DNA of 64,000 nt from Lomentospora prolificans (lineage: Eukaryota > Ascomycota > Sordariomycetes > Microascales > Microascaceae), in contig JARFXM010000011.1 in the NCBI GenBank assembly GCA_029532625.1, positions 1,364,001 through 1,428,000 on the forward strand. Direction: 5' to 3'. Shown here piece after piece: positions 11,801-22,317 of the stretch. The translations under genes and the position numbers were made by a program. The notes beneath the pieces were generated by a model that was given only the letters and a program-made list of their open reading frames with translations, had not been told where the DNA came from and made no database searches. Position 1 is the stretch's first letter. Each line of letters starts with the position of its first letter.

Positions 11801-12694
11801 GGCCGTGGTCTCTCCGAGGATGAGATGCGACACCTCTTCAACAGGTTCCAACAAGCGAGCTCCTTTACACACGTCAACCATGGTGGCTCCGGCCTTGGCC
11901 TCTTCATCTCGAGGAGACTAACCGAGCTTCAGAATGGAGCCATTGGCGTTTCGAGCGTCCCTAAGTGCGGGTCGACCTTCGTTTTCTTCATCGAGGCATA
12001 CCTTCCGAACGTGGCCGCTTCGGAGGAGACTGCGCTATCTACTTCAACGTCAGCAGTTACTTTATCCGCTTCAGCGGCAGCGATAGATACGCGGGCGGAA
12101 TTGAGCCCGAGCCAGTTCTATGCGCAGAAGGCGAACCCTTCATCAAGCCGGCGAGCGCTCAGCATAGATGTGGACCAAGTTCTTGGCGACAGCACAAGGC
12201 TAGACGGGATTTTGATCGTGGAGGACAACAGCATTAACCAGCAAATCACGAAAAGAGGGCTTACCCAAAAAGGGTTCAAGGTGGATGTCGCTAACCATGG
12301 CCTGGAAGCACTCGAAAAGCTCAAGAGCTCTAGGTCACGGAGCGAGGCGGGCGACGACGATAAGGTTTCTGGATCGAAACAATCCTTCCCGTTTAACCTC
12401 GTTCTCATGGATATTGAAATGCCGGTTCAGGATGGGCTTTCTTGTGCACGGAAAATCCGAGAACTCGAGGGAGAGGGTGTGGTGTTCTCTACCAACGGAG
12501 GCCGCATCCCAATAATTGCTGTTAGCGCTCACGCAAAGGAGGCACAGGCGGGAGCTGCCCTAGAGGCAGGGTGCGATGATGTCCTAGTGAAGCCATATCG
12601 GATGTCTGAGTTGGTTGAGAAGATGGAGATGTTGGCTCGCAAGCTGCCTATCCAGAGTCCCACATTACCGACACGCGTTACCGGGCCACTCTAA
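8804..12694 (+). CDS. Hybrid sensor histidine kinase / response regulator
   Basis: A single uninterrupted exon encodes 1,296 residues from the first in-frame ATG; the open frame extends upstream to 8711 without an ATG. A PAS-like region lies around residues 190-320 (includes NWAATPLGPLEQWPARLR), a GAF-like segment around 350-540 and a second PAS around 620-760 (CETDLNGRLIDANKVF). The kinase core carries H779 in the H-box (MTSHEMRNPLG), the N-box INLLTNALKFT (about 930), the G1 box DTGRGLS and the G2 box GGSGLGLFIS (about 1027). The receiver domain has the acceptor Asp at 1203 (LMDIEMP) and Lys1263 (VKPY). Fungal kinases of this type pass phosphate through a Ypd1-like transmitter to Ssk1 or Skn7. 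No membrane span is visible, so it is probably cytosolic. All catalytic residues are present. The stimulus and fungal HK class cannot be assigned. Confidence 0.93.
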   Translation: MPLQLRQVGLVDLLESDPRPTFVVTLETTASPSISASAQTDEPYPPSIVYANPSLTAYAQLLDLLVSNQPETHNLFWKWIVAPSSPSNEPSVSGGRGNLGDSSFWYLNLLWTKSVVSSLWVVVGANEEPPSSERPHKMLQQTTIPTRELDASSPALVSEQNQQAPLSPLDEPKPHLELSAALTAYLDRDQLTFLNAIHSRNWAATPLGPLEQWPARLRQIFYQIITDSHPTAIYWGESSIVIYNHAFSKLCGTQHPGLLGKPAPSTWPDVDTVPKSPVALFNQRNEWITVQNEALIFITDNNGALLETHINSSITPIIDAGEVGFLHSVQDVTDSRLWERRMNMLCNLSDTLLSAQDVKSYWRKIMEGLEEHSSALDVPLAILYSVDSRPHIAGEAVVSEFSGKHTSICQLEGSLGVPAGHALIPETLDLDQSSHGLVPGFREAFLTRQQVILRASDGSLPADLFEGLALRGFGDRCKTIVICPIRPTKRNDPRGLLLLGLNPRRPYDNHYERYVSLLNQKLSAYLASSMLLEIFEHSDSHLKANGNAVAERASVEMTTEDEIAPPAEAIVLDPIPHEITKDNVMASPFAQSPEPDFLVPTASPPQRNPPGDTVVKTHEIEKLQRLAELATVGICETDLNGRLIDANKVFFDLCGIPMVDDLAAVDVRPWEICVSEEQKTSLLETLGRLIKDSMPQTTEVRLNSPWSAQDSSGKEVKAPRWALATFMPIYSADGAVQAIHGCFSDVSAQKWQLESERRRKEEALESKRQQENFMDMTSHEMRNPLGAIIHCSDAIVASLSQLHNFDISAGEPGRSTELVNPSEPAELGLVERNRIIDESIDNAETIIACAQHQKRIIDDLLTVSKLDSKLISVTPCTVDPLVMVRNALKMFEVEAKRVDVELTMTVDESFTNLHHDHYDFDPSRAKQVLINLLTNALKFTKNRPLRKVSVLVKASRDRPTDAISNVRFMPRSYDEPEYEQPALIGRTDPFYLIFEVKDTGRGLSEDEMRHLFNRFQQASSFTHVNHGGSGLGLFISRRLTELQNGAIGVSSVPKCGSTFVFFIEAYLPNVAASEETALSTSTSAVTLSASAAAIDTRAELSPSQFYAQKANPSSSRRALSIDVDQVLGDSTRLDGILIVEDNSINQQITKRGLTQKGFKVDVANHGLEALEKLKSSRSRSEAGDDDKVSGSKQSFPFNLVLMDIEMPVQDGLSCARKIRELEGEGVVFSTNGGRIPIIAVSAHAKEAQAGAALEAGCDDVLVKPYRMSELVEKMEMLARKLPIQSPTLPTRVTGPL

Positions 12695-13853
12695 GATCTC
12701 GATGTCATGTCCTTGCATCCTAAGTTGCTTTCGGCGTTCTTCTATACGCCACACCTCTTGACCCCTCGTTCCAGACCGTTTCCTCTCTAAATATTGCTCA
12801 TTCTGGTTTTCTTTTTCCTTTTTTTTTTTTCTTACTCGGTTCCGAAGCACTTCTTTGCTTTCGAGGTGCCTCCGATTCCAAACCCTATCGTAATAGGCGG
12901 TTGGACAACGAGGGACCCATGTATTAATATGTGGGATATGGTGGCAGGCTTTGCATGGATCTCGGAGTTAATATCTACTTCTCTTCCCCCACTTCTCCTC
13001 TCGCGGCATTAGGGCCCGGTTTTTTGTTTTCATTAATCGTGGCCAGCGCATTTTATTAGGCGTTGCACCTTTTTTTTTTTGTTTTTATTCTATTTTATTT
13101 TTTGGTTCTAACTAAAGCTAGAGCTTCTCGGTTTGGAGGGTGGAAACAACTCACAGAAGCGTATCCACCAATTCTTGACGCGCGCCTCGAATGTACACGA
13201 GGCCTTAGGAGGATATGGGTTATGATTCTGGGATACGGCTAGGGTATGGAATGATATCATCGAAGGCATGGACCGTGCATCTGGATTTTGGAATTGAAAC
13301 ATAAATGCTCATGGGGACGAGCACGCCGTGGTCGTGAGATTTACCTGGCGGGCGGGGACAATCAAGACATGATTAGATTGGGAAAAAGAAAAGATAAAAA
13401 AATAGATACCATCTAACAAATTACAATTTTGATGATAATGAAGGACCAAGGCTATAGAATAAATAGGGGATCGGTAGCGCGCGGCTACTGAAGTTGCATA
13501 GCAAGATACCTCCTTTGATGGGTTCTTCCAGACTTGCGCTTTGCCAGGCATCTGTTGGACAGACAGCGGATTCGATCGATTGATCCATTGTCTTTGATGC
13601 GATGTCGTTGAAGCAGTGGGACTGGATGACTAAGCCCAGAGTCCCCCGCCAACCCCACCCACGTTGAGCCAAGGAGCCTCGTCAAACGTCATTCCTTTGA
13701 CCGGCGAGGTTCAATCGAGTAGGTAAGAGCTATTAGACACACCTACATAACACACAGGGATCCGGATCCTCGGGCAGCAGTAGTTTGAGGTTCCTTTACA
13801 CTGTCCCTTTATTCTATAGGGTCTCTGAACCCGTCCGGTATCCTGCCGCCATC
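12695..13853. other. Intergenic region with T-rich tracts
   Basis: Contains the kinase 3' end and the ARPC4 promoter. Several T-rich runs lie near 12820-12831 and 13070-13101. No gene is supported; minus-strand frames around 13310-13685 are short and overlap one another. Confidence 0.45.
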
Positions 13854-14715
13854 ATGGTAAGCTACCCTAGTCCCTCCACCGCCAAGGGAACTCTGACGGC
13901 CACCTACCCTTTTGCCCCAACCGACGACGACCCACGGCAGTCGCACGCTCTAACAGTCCGTCCCAAAACAGTCTCAATCTCTCCGCCCATATCTCCAATG
14001 CGTACGCAGTACCCTCACTGCGGCCCTGTGCCTCAGCGACTTCGCGTCGCAGACGTCTGAGCGGCACAATGTCCCCGAGGTCGAGGCGCGGACGTCGCCC
14101 GAGGTCATACTGACGCCCATGACGGTCGCGCGAAACGAAAACGAGCGAGTCCTTATCGAACCTAGCGTCAACTCTGTGCGTGTCAGCATCCGGATCAAGC
14201 AGGCGGACGAGATTGAGAATATACTGGTTCACAAGTTCACCAGGTTCTTGACGCAGAGAGCGGAGAGTTTCTTTATCCTGAGGAGGAAGCCCATCAAGGT
14301 ACTGCCTACTAGGAGGATTAATGGAATTGACTTTACCGACACCTGAACCGGAAACAACATGAGGAGGAAATCAAGGCTAACATCTCGCTTCCCCAGGGTT
14401 ATGATATCTCCTTCCTGATCACAAATTTCCATACAGAAGAGATGCTGAAGCACAAGCTGGTAGACTTTATTATTCAGTTTATGGAGGAGGTTGACAAGGA
14501 GATTTCCGAGATGAAGCTCTTCGTAAGTGCCGCATTGCCCCTACCAATGGCGCCATTGGGACTATTGCTAACCAGCTGGGATCTATAGCTAAACGCCAGG
14601 GCCCGGTTCGTCGCCGAATCGTTCTTGACTCCTGTATGCGGCTTTCCAAGATCATCTCTTTTCTATGCTTGTAACAAGGGCTCTCGACTAATAATATGCA
14701 TAACAGTTTGATTAA
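13854..14715 (+). CDS. ARPC4: Arp2/3 complex subunit 4 (ARPC4, p20)
   Basis: Five exons, 13854-13856, 13972-14298, 14397-14522, 14589-14633 and 14707-14715, join in phase to 169 residues, the length expected for ARPC4. The protein begins MSQSLRPYLQCVR. It contains RVLIEPSVNSVRVSIRIKQ, FTRFLTQRAESFFILRRKPI, GYDISFLITNFH and NARARFVAESFLTPF, all hallmarks of this highly conserved subunit. It forms the structural core of the Arp2/3 complex with ARPC2 and nucleates branched actin filaments at endocytic patches. The first coding exon is the ATG alone, followed directly by GTAAGC, and the last holds only Phe-Asp-stop. Single-exon gene finders would miss both ends. Identification is very secure. Confidence 0.95.
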
Positions 14716-16097
14716 ATCCGTAAATAGATCCGAGCTCCGTCTAGGTCCATCATCATAAAAACCAAGGGAAGGAATTCATCCGGGGTGAAGACGAATACGA
14801 AGATATGCGAGAAGTGAGACTCTGAACTTTGCGCCTTCACGAGAGAGGGACAAGCCTTATCCGGAGCCGTTCTTACGTCCCTATCTACTCTCCTCAATCA
14901 GGGTTCTGGAGATGGAATCAACCCAGAGTATTCTTATGGACCGCGTATCTGGCGTTAGAGCGGGGATCACCCGGGCGGCGATAAGTGAATAGAGCCAAAT
15001 AGGAAATTCGAAATGGGAGGTTTTGTATGGCCAAAGTTACTGTGTGAAGGCAAACACATTTCCTACATGCATTCTTGTCATGGGCTTGAATCATTCCGTT
15101 ACGTTGCAATGTTAAATTCGAGTACCCGACTCGGTCCTCTCAATCATACCGTCACATAATGCCCATATATGTCTGGCTACCGCTACATATCTTGAGTCGA
15201 GACGCTAAAACGATTCCTTGCCGGACTTCCGCCGAGTGTTCAGGTCGGTCGTGACTGTTGGCCTTCGAGAAGCCATGTACGGGATCATAGATGGCCATGG
15301 CCCCGCGAGATATCTCGGCAGGACGTAGCGTTCCTTCCTTCTCTCCTAGGAGCCTCGCAACAGCGTTCTGGTTCGTCCAAAGGGAGTTGGTGAGCTTGCT
15401 TCACACACACGATTTACTACCCTGATTCCCCCCCTCCCGTAAGCCAATTTTCCTCTTCCATCCCATCAACGTTTCCCTTGCCCTTTTTTGTGAGAGATAC
15501 AGAGCCTGCCATTCCAGCTCTTAGCTCGCTGTCCAACAGGAATATCACTCCTTTCATTGGTAAGTGAGAATAGCTAACCATGGCTCCTTGTCTTTCTATG
15601 TTCATTTTCACACATAGTTCCACTGCTGTACTGCTTTTTGCTTCTTTCCTCACTGTTAGCCCCGATCCTTGCAGAGCTCCCCAGACATCTAAACGTGTCA
15701 TGGCTGGCCTTGGTGATGATGATCCCCCGTGGGAGTTCAAGGCGGCTTGCCGGTCCATTCTGGTTATGAAACGGAAGGCGCACACCATTGAGGCCCCGAC
15801 GCATGATTCATTTTAAGCTTGGATTGCCCCGAGTGATTCACTTCCAGTTCATGGACGCGCTTGAATCAGCGAGTGAACCGGAACCCCTTCTCTCTGAGCC
15901 TCGCTCCCGCTTGACCTCCAGTCAATCCCAAAAGGCGGTTGCCTGTGTCAGCTCTACCTCCCTCTTTATTTTCCCTCTCCTGTCCCCACCTCTTTTCCGA
16001 GAGGTTCGCCAAACATACTGATCAGAACGAAACACCGAGATCATTTCCACACAAAACGCCCTTTTACATCTGAATATCCAGAAGCAGCAACCCCACC
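14716..16097. other. Intergenic region and leader of the RRM-like gene
   Basis: No gene is supported. An open frame at 15580-15816 (78 aa, plus) lies in what is probably the promoter or 5' leader of the next gene. It has no recognisable family. A CT-rich stretch at about 15950-16000 precedes the next start codon. Confidence 0.4.
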
Positions 16098-18716
16098 ATG
16101 TCTTATCAAGGACTGGGGCCAAACGGCACTCCTTCGCGAGATGCCTACGGCTCTCGTCTTCCTCCTCTGCAGACAGATCGAGAGTCCCAACTGCTGAACC
16201 TCGCTCGTCTTGCGGGAATGAGACCCGATCAAGTTCTCTCCCCTCAGAGATCGAGTGGCTATCCCAATGCTCCTTTGATCTTCAAGTCAGAGGAACGAAC
16301 GCAGCCAGATGTAATTCCCGTCTGTTTTTCCATTTTCCATTTTCTTTGTTTTCCTTTCTTGTTTTCAACAAATGTTTGGCTTCCTTTCGAGTAATGGGTC
16401 GCTAACTGGTGAGTGATAGACCAAGACCCGTGATTTCGCGTATCTGGCAGGACCTTCGGCACGCTTCCATAGCAGCCTTTCCGCCGGATCGTTGTCACAG
16501 GCCACCTACCAACCTACCCTCAGTGACATCGAAAGCAGCAGCATGGCTTTTTCCAAAAATATGCCATCCAAGGCTGTCCAACATGGACCCAAGGAGAAAA
16601 TGATTGACGATCATCCTAAGGAGCAGCGAACTCCGAATCCTAAGGGTGAGAAGTCAGCTATGACCATGCATACCCCTGAGAATACTGTCCCCAAGGACGG
16701 TACCGTGGGCTGGCTCTCTGAGGGTGCCTACCCTCGTGTTGTCAACGGGATCTTCATGCAGAAATACTCTACACCTAAGATTGTCGATCTTGAGGAGTGC
16801 GTCGAAACCGCTCCTCCCATGACCCAAGTCCGACTTGTTGGCATCGGTCCCAAGTCCCCAACCCCTCCCCCTCGCGGTGGTGCTGCTGGCATTGGTTACT
16901 TCGTCTCCCAACCGACCAAAGATCCATATGATACGGAATCTCTGAATCCTCTGCAGAAAATTGCCAACGGGGATGGTATCATTAGCTCGGGGGCGACTAG
17001 CCACAATAAGCGGCCCCTACTAGGCGTTCAGAGCCATGCTAGACCTCCTAGCACCGTCACCCAGGCTGCAGACCCCAGCTATAGAGATCACAGTTCCGGA
17101 ATAACGCAGAATATGCCGGGTCCAAATGGTGTTGGAGGCCCTTTTACAAGCCTTGTCGATGTGACCGAGGCTGACATGGTACGTGCCACCTATGACACCT
17201 GGTATACTTCCTATTGGAAATGCGCTGACGGGCGGCATGCTCCAGGGAAATGCTGCTCATAATTATGCTAGCAGTGGGCCTAAGGGCACGCAGAACAGCT
17301 CGACAGTATTATCCAAGGAGCTGCGAGCTCTTCTTAACGGACCTGGTGGAGTACCTACTCTGAGCAGCATTCTGGATGCCCAGAACTTCCCTTTCATTGA
17401 AACCGCGATCCAGGTGCCCGTCGACGATACCCAACCTGGTATTGTGAGGGTTACCAACGTAAGTGCTCCGTCGGGCGATTGCTAAGTTCCTGAACGGTGT
17501 TAATATGGATATTTAGATCCCATTTGATACGGGCCATAATGAAGTTGACGCATTTCTCGGGTACAACTCCCGCATTCTCCCTGATAATAAGGAGCCAATT
17601 CACATTGTTATGTGCCGGATCACCGGAAAGACCCTCGAAATTTTCGTCGAGTTACAGTCAATGGATGATGCCGTCCAAGTTGTCGAGCGCCAGATGCGCA
17701 ACAGTGCTGGCGGTCGCCCTGGCAGGATCGGCGACAGACTTGTTGAAGTGGCTGTGTCTAACAAAAAGACTCTCATGAAGGCCTTGTTTCCCAAGGCTAA
17801 CGGTGTTGAGTGGACTGATGGGGGCCCCATCATCACAACTGAAGGATTAATGCCCTTCCGAGGTTTCGTCAGCACGGAGGAGCTTACCATGCTGGTCAAG
17901 CACGTTGAGCATCCCCATCGAGTGAGTTTGGTCTCAGGTGGTAGGTCCCTTGCTATAGGTATAGTGACTGACAACCGACTTCAATGTCTAGTGCACTTTC
18001 TCCCGTGACTGTCCCGAACGTCCTTTCGAGTCTCTCATCAGCCTACTGAGGAAGTTCCCATGGGAGCAGACAAAACATATTCGCAATCATCAGCGCTACA
18101 AGATTTTTTTCACCACCTTCAAATTGATCGAGCTCCTGATTTTCAAGCTGAGGAGGAGGATCAGTGAGACTCGTTTGACCCATCGTCTCCTTAGGCGCAT
18201 TGCGGACACTGCTATGACTTGTCGTGGTTTCACGGTCTTGCAGAAGGATGATATCGCCAGGCTTGTCGGCCTGAGCCAGAGTGAAGTCTGCTTCTACGGA
18301 CAGCCTCGATATGCTAGCCGATGGCGACACCAGTACGCGGTCTCTGTCAAGCGTGGACTCCCTTTCGACTTGATTGAGGTATGGAATGATTCGTTTGTCA
18401 TTGTCGGCCATAGAGGAACCGAAAAACAATCTTGGACTAACCTGTTTGGCTTCTTCTATAGTGGTATATAGACATCATTGCCGAGCAGACGCGTACTAGT
18501 CTTATCAAATTGCCTGTCCGAGAGCGCCACGAAGCCCAGAACATCTGTCAACAGACTGACGATTATTGGGGTTACTTCTTCTATGAGCTGGGCATCCTTT
18601 CCAATGAAGAGCTCGAGCAGCTCACGCTGTGCCAACTCGCCGAGAGGGAGTTCGCAACCATTGAGAATATCCTTCGCCGAGCGGCCAAGAAGATGGGCGC
18701 CGTCGACTGCCAGTAG
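16098..18716 (+). CDS. RRM-like (alpha-beta plait) fungal protein
   Basis: Six exons, 16098-16310, 16420-17178, 17246-17458, 17517-17921, 17992-18378 and 18462-18716, give 743 residues with all phases consistent. Residues 1-330 are low complexity, rich in Ser, Pro and Gly and probably disordered. The region about 420-540 looks like one or two RNA-recognition-motif folds: DTGHNEVDAFLGYNSRILP, IHIVMCRITGKTLEIFVEL, DDAVQVVERQ and a second strand set after GFVSTEELTMLVKHVEHP. The C-terminal ~200 residues are predicted mostly helical. RNA binding is inferred from the fold only; canonical RNP1/RNP2 aromatic residues are not clearly present. I do not recognise a named orthologue. All introns are short with canonical borders. 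Confidence 0.82.
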
Positions 18717-20907
18717 AGCAGCTGGCCAGAGTTCGCTGTCGATTCGCCTCGGGGGACGTCACGGCCACTTTGATTTCTCACGCGAGGCAAGGCCCAACCT
18801 AATGTAGCCACCTTCTCGAAACAAGCTAACATTAGGGCAGAAGTGATAATGAAATTTGCCATCGTTGATGGGGCGAAGTAGAAGTCCCCAGAAAACGAGG
18901 ATGGCTTACGGCGTCGGTGAGATGGCACGCGTTTGAGTGCCGTGGTTTTTGTTTCCTTCACTTCCGTTTTTTTTTCCCTTTCCATGTTTTCTTCGTCTTT
19001 ACTGCCTAGGCCTCGAAATGAGGACGGCGACCGGCCCAGTAGTTACAAAATAGAAGGATGCGGATGCACAAGCGCCGAGACGGATGATTGAATGGATGGA
19101 TTGCCCTTGGGGTCCTTGGTTGTGTTCGGTTGACGAAGGGCAGTATAAGAACGCACAATGGTTAAATATGGCAAGGTGAAACTTGAGATCAGGTTCTAGT
19201 GGCTCTAATATCGGCCCGTAGATGCACCGTATAAAATGGAAAAGAAAAAAAAACAGTTTCACCTCTATCATCCCAACACTCGTTTCATCCCATGGTTAGA
19301 CGACGTTGATGGTGGTCAAAGGAAAGGGTGCCGCGCGGACCGAAGATGTGGTCAAAGGTGAGCGGGCCTATGGAGGAAGACCCATCGCAAAAGCCTATTT
19401 ACCAGGTGCGAACAGGTTTCGGCGGTACTCTTCGCGGGTGATGGCAGTGGAATGGAAACTGATGGTATATAAAGCCCGACATGTACGGCCTGCAGCTTCG
19501 AAGAGGTCGTGGATGGCGACATGGAGGGCGAAGTATTTAACCTAGACCAAGGGACGAGTCCTTACGCCTGAGAGCCATTTGTCCAAGACACGGAGTGGGG
19601 AGGATATGGTCCTGAGCTTGAGATAATACCACACTCCGAACCTGGAAGCTTGGGCCAATAAAGGGCCAATGCAGGTCCAATGGCATGCCCCACGCCATGC
19701 CAGGGGAGCAACATTGAATGATTCTGTGTAATACAAGTACCTGGTACCCAATGCCAGCTGTGAAGGTGGGCTGGCTTTGAGTCTATGGGGTAGAGCTGGC
19801 AAAGGGACAGCGGAAAGCCCGCACCCAGCACTGTCGGCAAGTGATACAGCGCAACATGAAGCTCCCTGCGTGAGGTATATGCACATATATGTACCGTAAA
19901 TAGCCCTTAAAGTGTCCGGTTACCGTCCACGTGGCATGAGGTCTGAGACTAAAGAATAACTCCCGATACTTTGCCCTGATGGTAGCGACACCGTGAAAGA
20001 AAGCCGGCTGATTGCTGGTATTTGTATAGCTCCCATGGGGATGGGGATGGCAATGGGTAGGTCACCATCCGATCCTCCCATTGATAGTCCTCTGTTGGGT
20101 AAACAAGGAGCTCTCCCGATACTAGATATTCGTATCGAGTCCTCCGATACGAGGTCTTGATCCTATTCCCAAGGGTTCCCGAGACCGGGGATGTCAGGAG
20201 CGGCCCTGCGTGGTCTGATTTCCCCAAGATGACAACCTCTCAAGGTCCCTATCAAAGTCCCTATTACCTGCACCCTGGGTGAACCAATTATTATTATTAT
20301 AAGACTGGAAAAGGCCCAGGACGCCAAGGTCGTGACCCTCACACGGCTGGCAATTAACCTCTGACAAGTCCAGCATCTAGGCGCCACAAAGCCACAAAGA
20401 AGCTGGAGAGCTAACAGAATCTTGAGCTTCACTAATTCTTGTGCCGTGTTGTACCGAAACGGGTATCTTCCACATGCTCCCCAAGCTTTGCTCCTGACAA
20501 CGACACCCTAGTCGATGTTGCAACCAATACAAACAACATTAATAAAAGAAAAAAGAAAAAAAAGAAAATGGGAAAAACCCAGCACAGCCCAAGGCTCTCT
20601 TCCATTAGGACCCTTTTCTTCCCCAATCAATCTCTAGGGTTGAAACCAAAACTCCAGCTAATAATCCAACTCAAAGAAATCCATTTAGGACCTCGACCAC
20701 CATCCGTTTGCCATTCGTGAGTAGCCGCCACCCACGGGTACAGGTGCAATCCACTTCTATCCCTACCTACCCTACGTGCTTTCCGTCCTCTCTTCCCCCC
20801 CTAACCGCTCGAGCTTTGACACCCCTAGCTCAGCTGAGACTAATCCTCAAACTCGAAAGCAGTCAAATCTGAGATCGCCTCCCTCTTCACTGTTATTTCC
20901 GCCTACC
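18717..20907. other. Intergenic region
   Basis: Nothing beyond short overlapping frames is visible. An (ATT/TTA) run lies at about 20288-20300, and a purine-rich A/G run at about 20543-20568 lies some 340 bp upstream of the SFH5 start. The last ~200 bp are the CT-rich SFH5 leader. Confidence 0.45.
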
Positions 20908-22317
20908 ATGTCTACGGAACCGAAGCCGGTTGACAGCCAGCCTACGGCTGAGAACCCAGTTGTCGCCGCTGCCGCTAGTGATGCACCTACTGTCGACGTG
21001 GTTACTCCCAAGTCCAGTGCCGCGGCCGAAGCTGCTCCCGCGGCCGTTACTGCCGCCGCCCCCCCTCCTGCCGATGCTCCTGCTGACGCTCCTCCCGATG
21101 CTCCTAGCGCTGTCACTTCGAAGGGAGAGACCCCTGCCGCACTAGACGAGCCAACCACTGGTGACAAGAAGGAGGCAGAGACAAAGAAGATGCCCCCGGA
21201 AACTCCCTTGGACAAGCTCGCCGGCCGTCTTGCTGGTATCAAGGAAAAGACTGGCCATGGCGAGATGTGGGGAGTCCCTCTTAGCCACCTCTCTCATGCA
21301 CCTACTGCCATCGTGCTGCAGAAGTTTCTTCGCGCCAACAACGGAGATGTCGACTTGGCCGAGAAACAGCTCACCGATGCCCTCAAATGGCGCAAGGAGA
21401 CTGACCCCATCAAGCTTCTCGATGACAAGATCTACGACCGTGCCCGATTCGGCGACTTGGGTTTTGTAACTGTCCATCAGGCTGACGATGGTAAGGAGGC
21501 AGTCATCACTTGGAATGTGTATGGCGGTGTCAAGAACAACAAGGCCACCTTTGGGAACGTCAAGGAGTGAGTGAATCCCCCCTCCATATTCGAAGACTAC
21601 ATTCCACACTCCAGCGGCGAGACTAACAGGTCGTGTGTCATCAGGTTTGTTGAATGGCGAGCTGCCCTCATGGAATTCGGTGTCCGGAAACTTAAACTCA
21701 ACGAAGCTACGGCCCCCATTCCTGACGGCGCCGACGACCCTTATCAGATGATTCAGGTCCACGACTACATGTCCGTCTCTTTCTTCCGTATGGACCCCCA
21801 CGTCAAGGCCGCTAGCAAAGAGACCATCCAAACACTCTCTATGGCCTACCCCGAGCTGCTTTCACACAAGTATTTTGTCAATGTTCCCGCCATCATGGGG
21901 TGGGTCTTTGGAGCTATGAAGCTGTTCCTCTCGGCAGCTACCCTCCGCAAGTTCCACCCTATGAGCTCCGGTGCCTCGCTGGCCAACGAGATCAAGCCTT
22001 TCGCTGCCACTCTCCCCAAGGAGTATGGTGGCTCTGGTCCCAGTGTCAAGGAGGGTTTTACCGTCAGATTGTCTGACGCGCCTACCCCCGCAGAGGACGC
22101 TCCGAAGGCTGAGGCAGAGACTGGCGACGCTGCTCCCGCTGCCACTGAGGCTGAGGCCCCTAAGGTTGATGAGACCCCCAAGGAACAGCCCAATGAAGCG
22201 GCTCCGCTAGCAGAGGCTTCCAAGGCTGATGAGGCCACCGCCAAGGATACCAGCAACGAGGCTTCCGAGGAGGTGACGAAGGATGTCAAGGATGAGACTC
22301 AGACCAAGGCTGGGTAG
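20908..22317 (+). CDS. SFH5: Phosphatidylinositol transfer protein SFH5 (Sec14-like)
   Basis: Two exons, 20908-21566 and 21645-22317, encode 443 residues. Residues 1-90 are Ala/Pro-rich and disordered. The CRAL-TRIO N-terminal helices follow (LQKFLRANNGDVDLAEKQL, ALKWRKETDP), then the Sec14 lipid-binding domain (RFGDLGFVTVHQ, FVEWRAALMEFG, YPELLSHKYFVNVPAIMGW, LPKEYGGSGPSV). The last ~85 residues are an acidic Glu/Ala/Lys tail. The non-classical Sec14 homologue SFH5 exchanges phosphatidylinositol at the ER and plasma membrane and supports PI4P synthesis; in some fungi it also binds heme. The intron splits the Glu codon before FVEW and uses GTGAGT with a gactaac branch site. Retaining it would stop translation at once. 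The start is the first ATG; the open frame upstream to 20776 lacks one. Confidence 0.93.

Noticed and set aside
20776..20907. Longer N-terminus for SFH5
   Set aside because: The frame is open but starts with GTG; the first ATG is at 20908.
21142..21831. 229-residue minus-strand frame opposite SFH5
   Set aside because: Antisense shadow of the SFH5 exons and spans the SFH5 intron.
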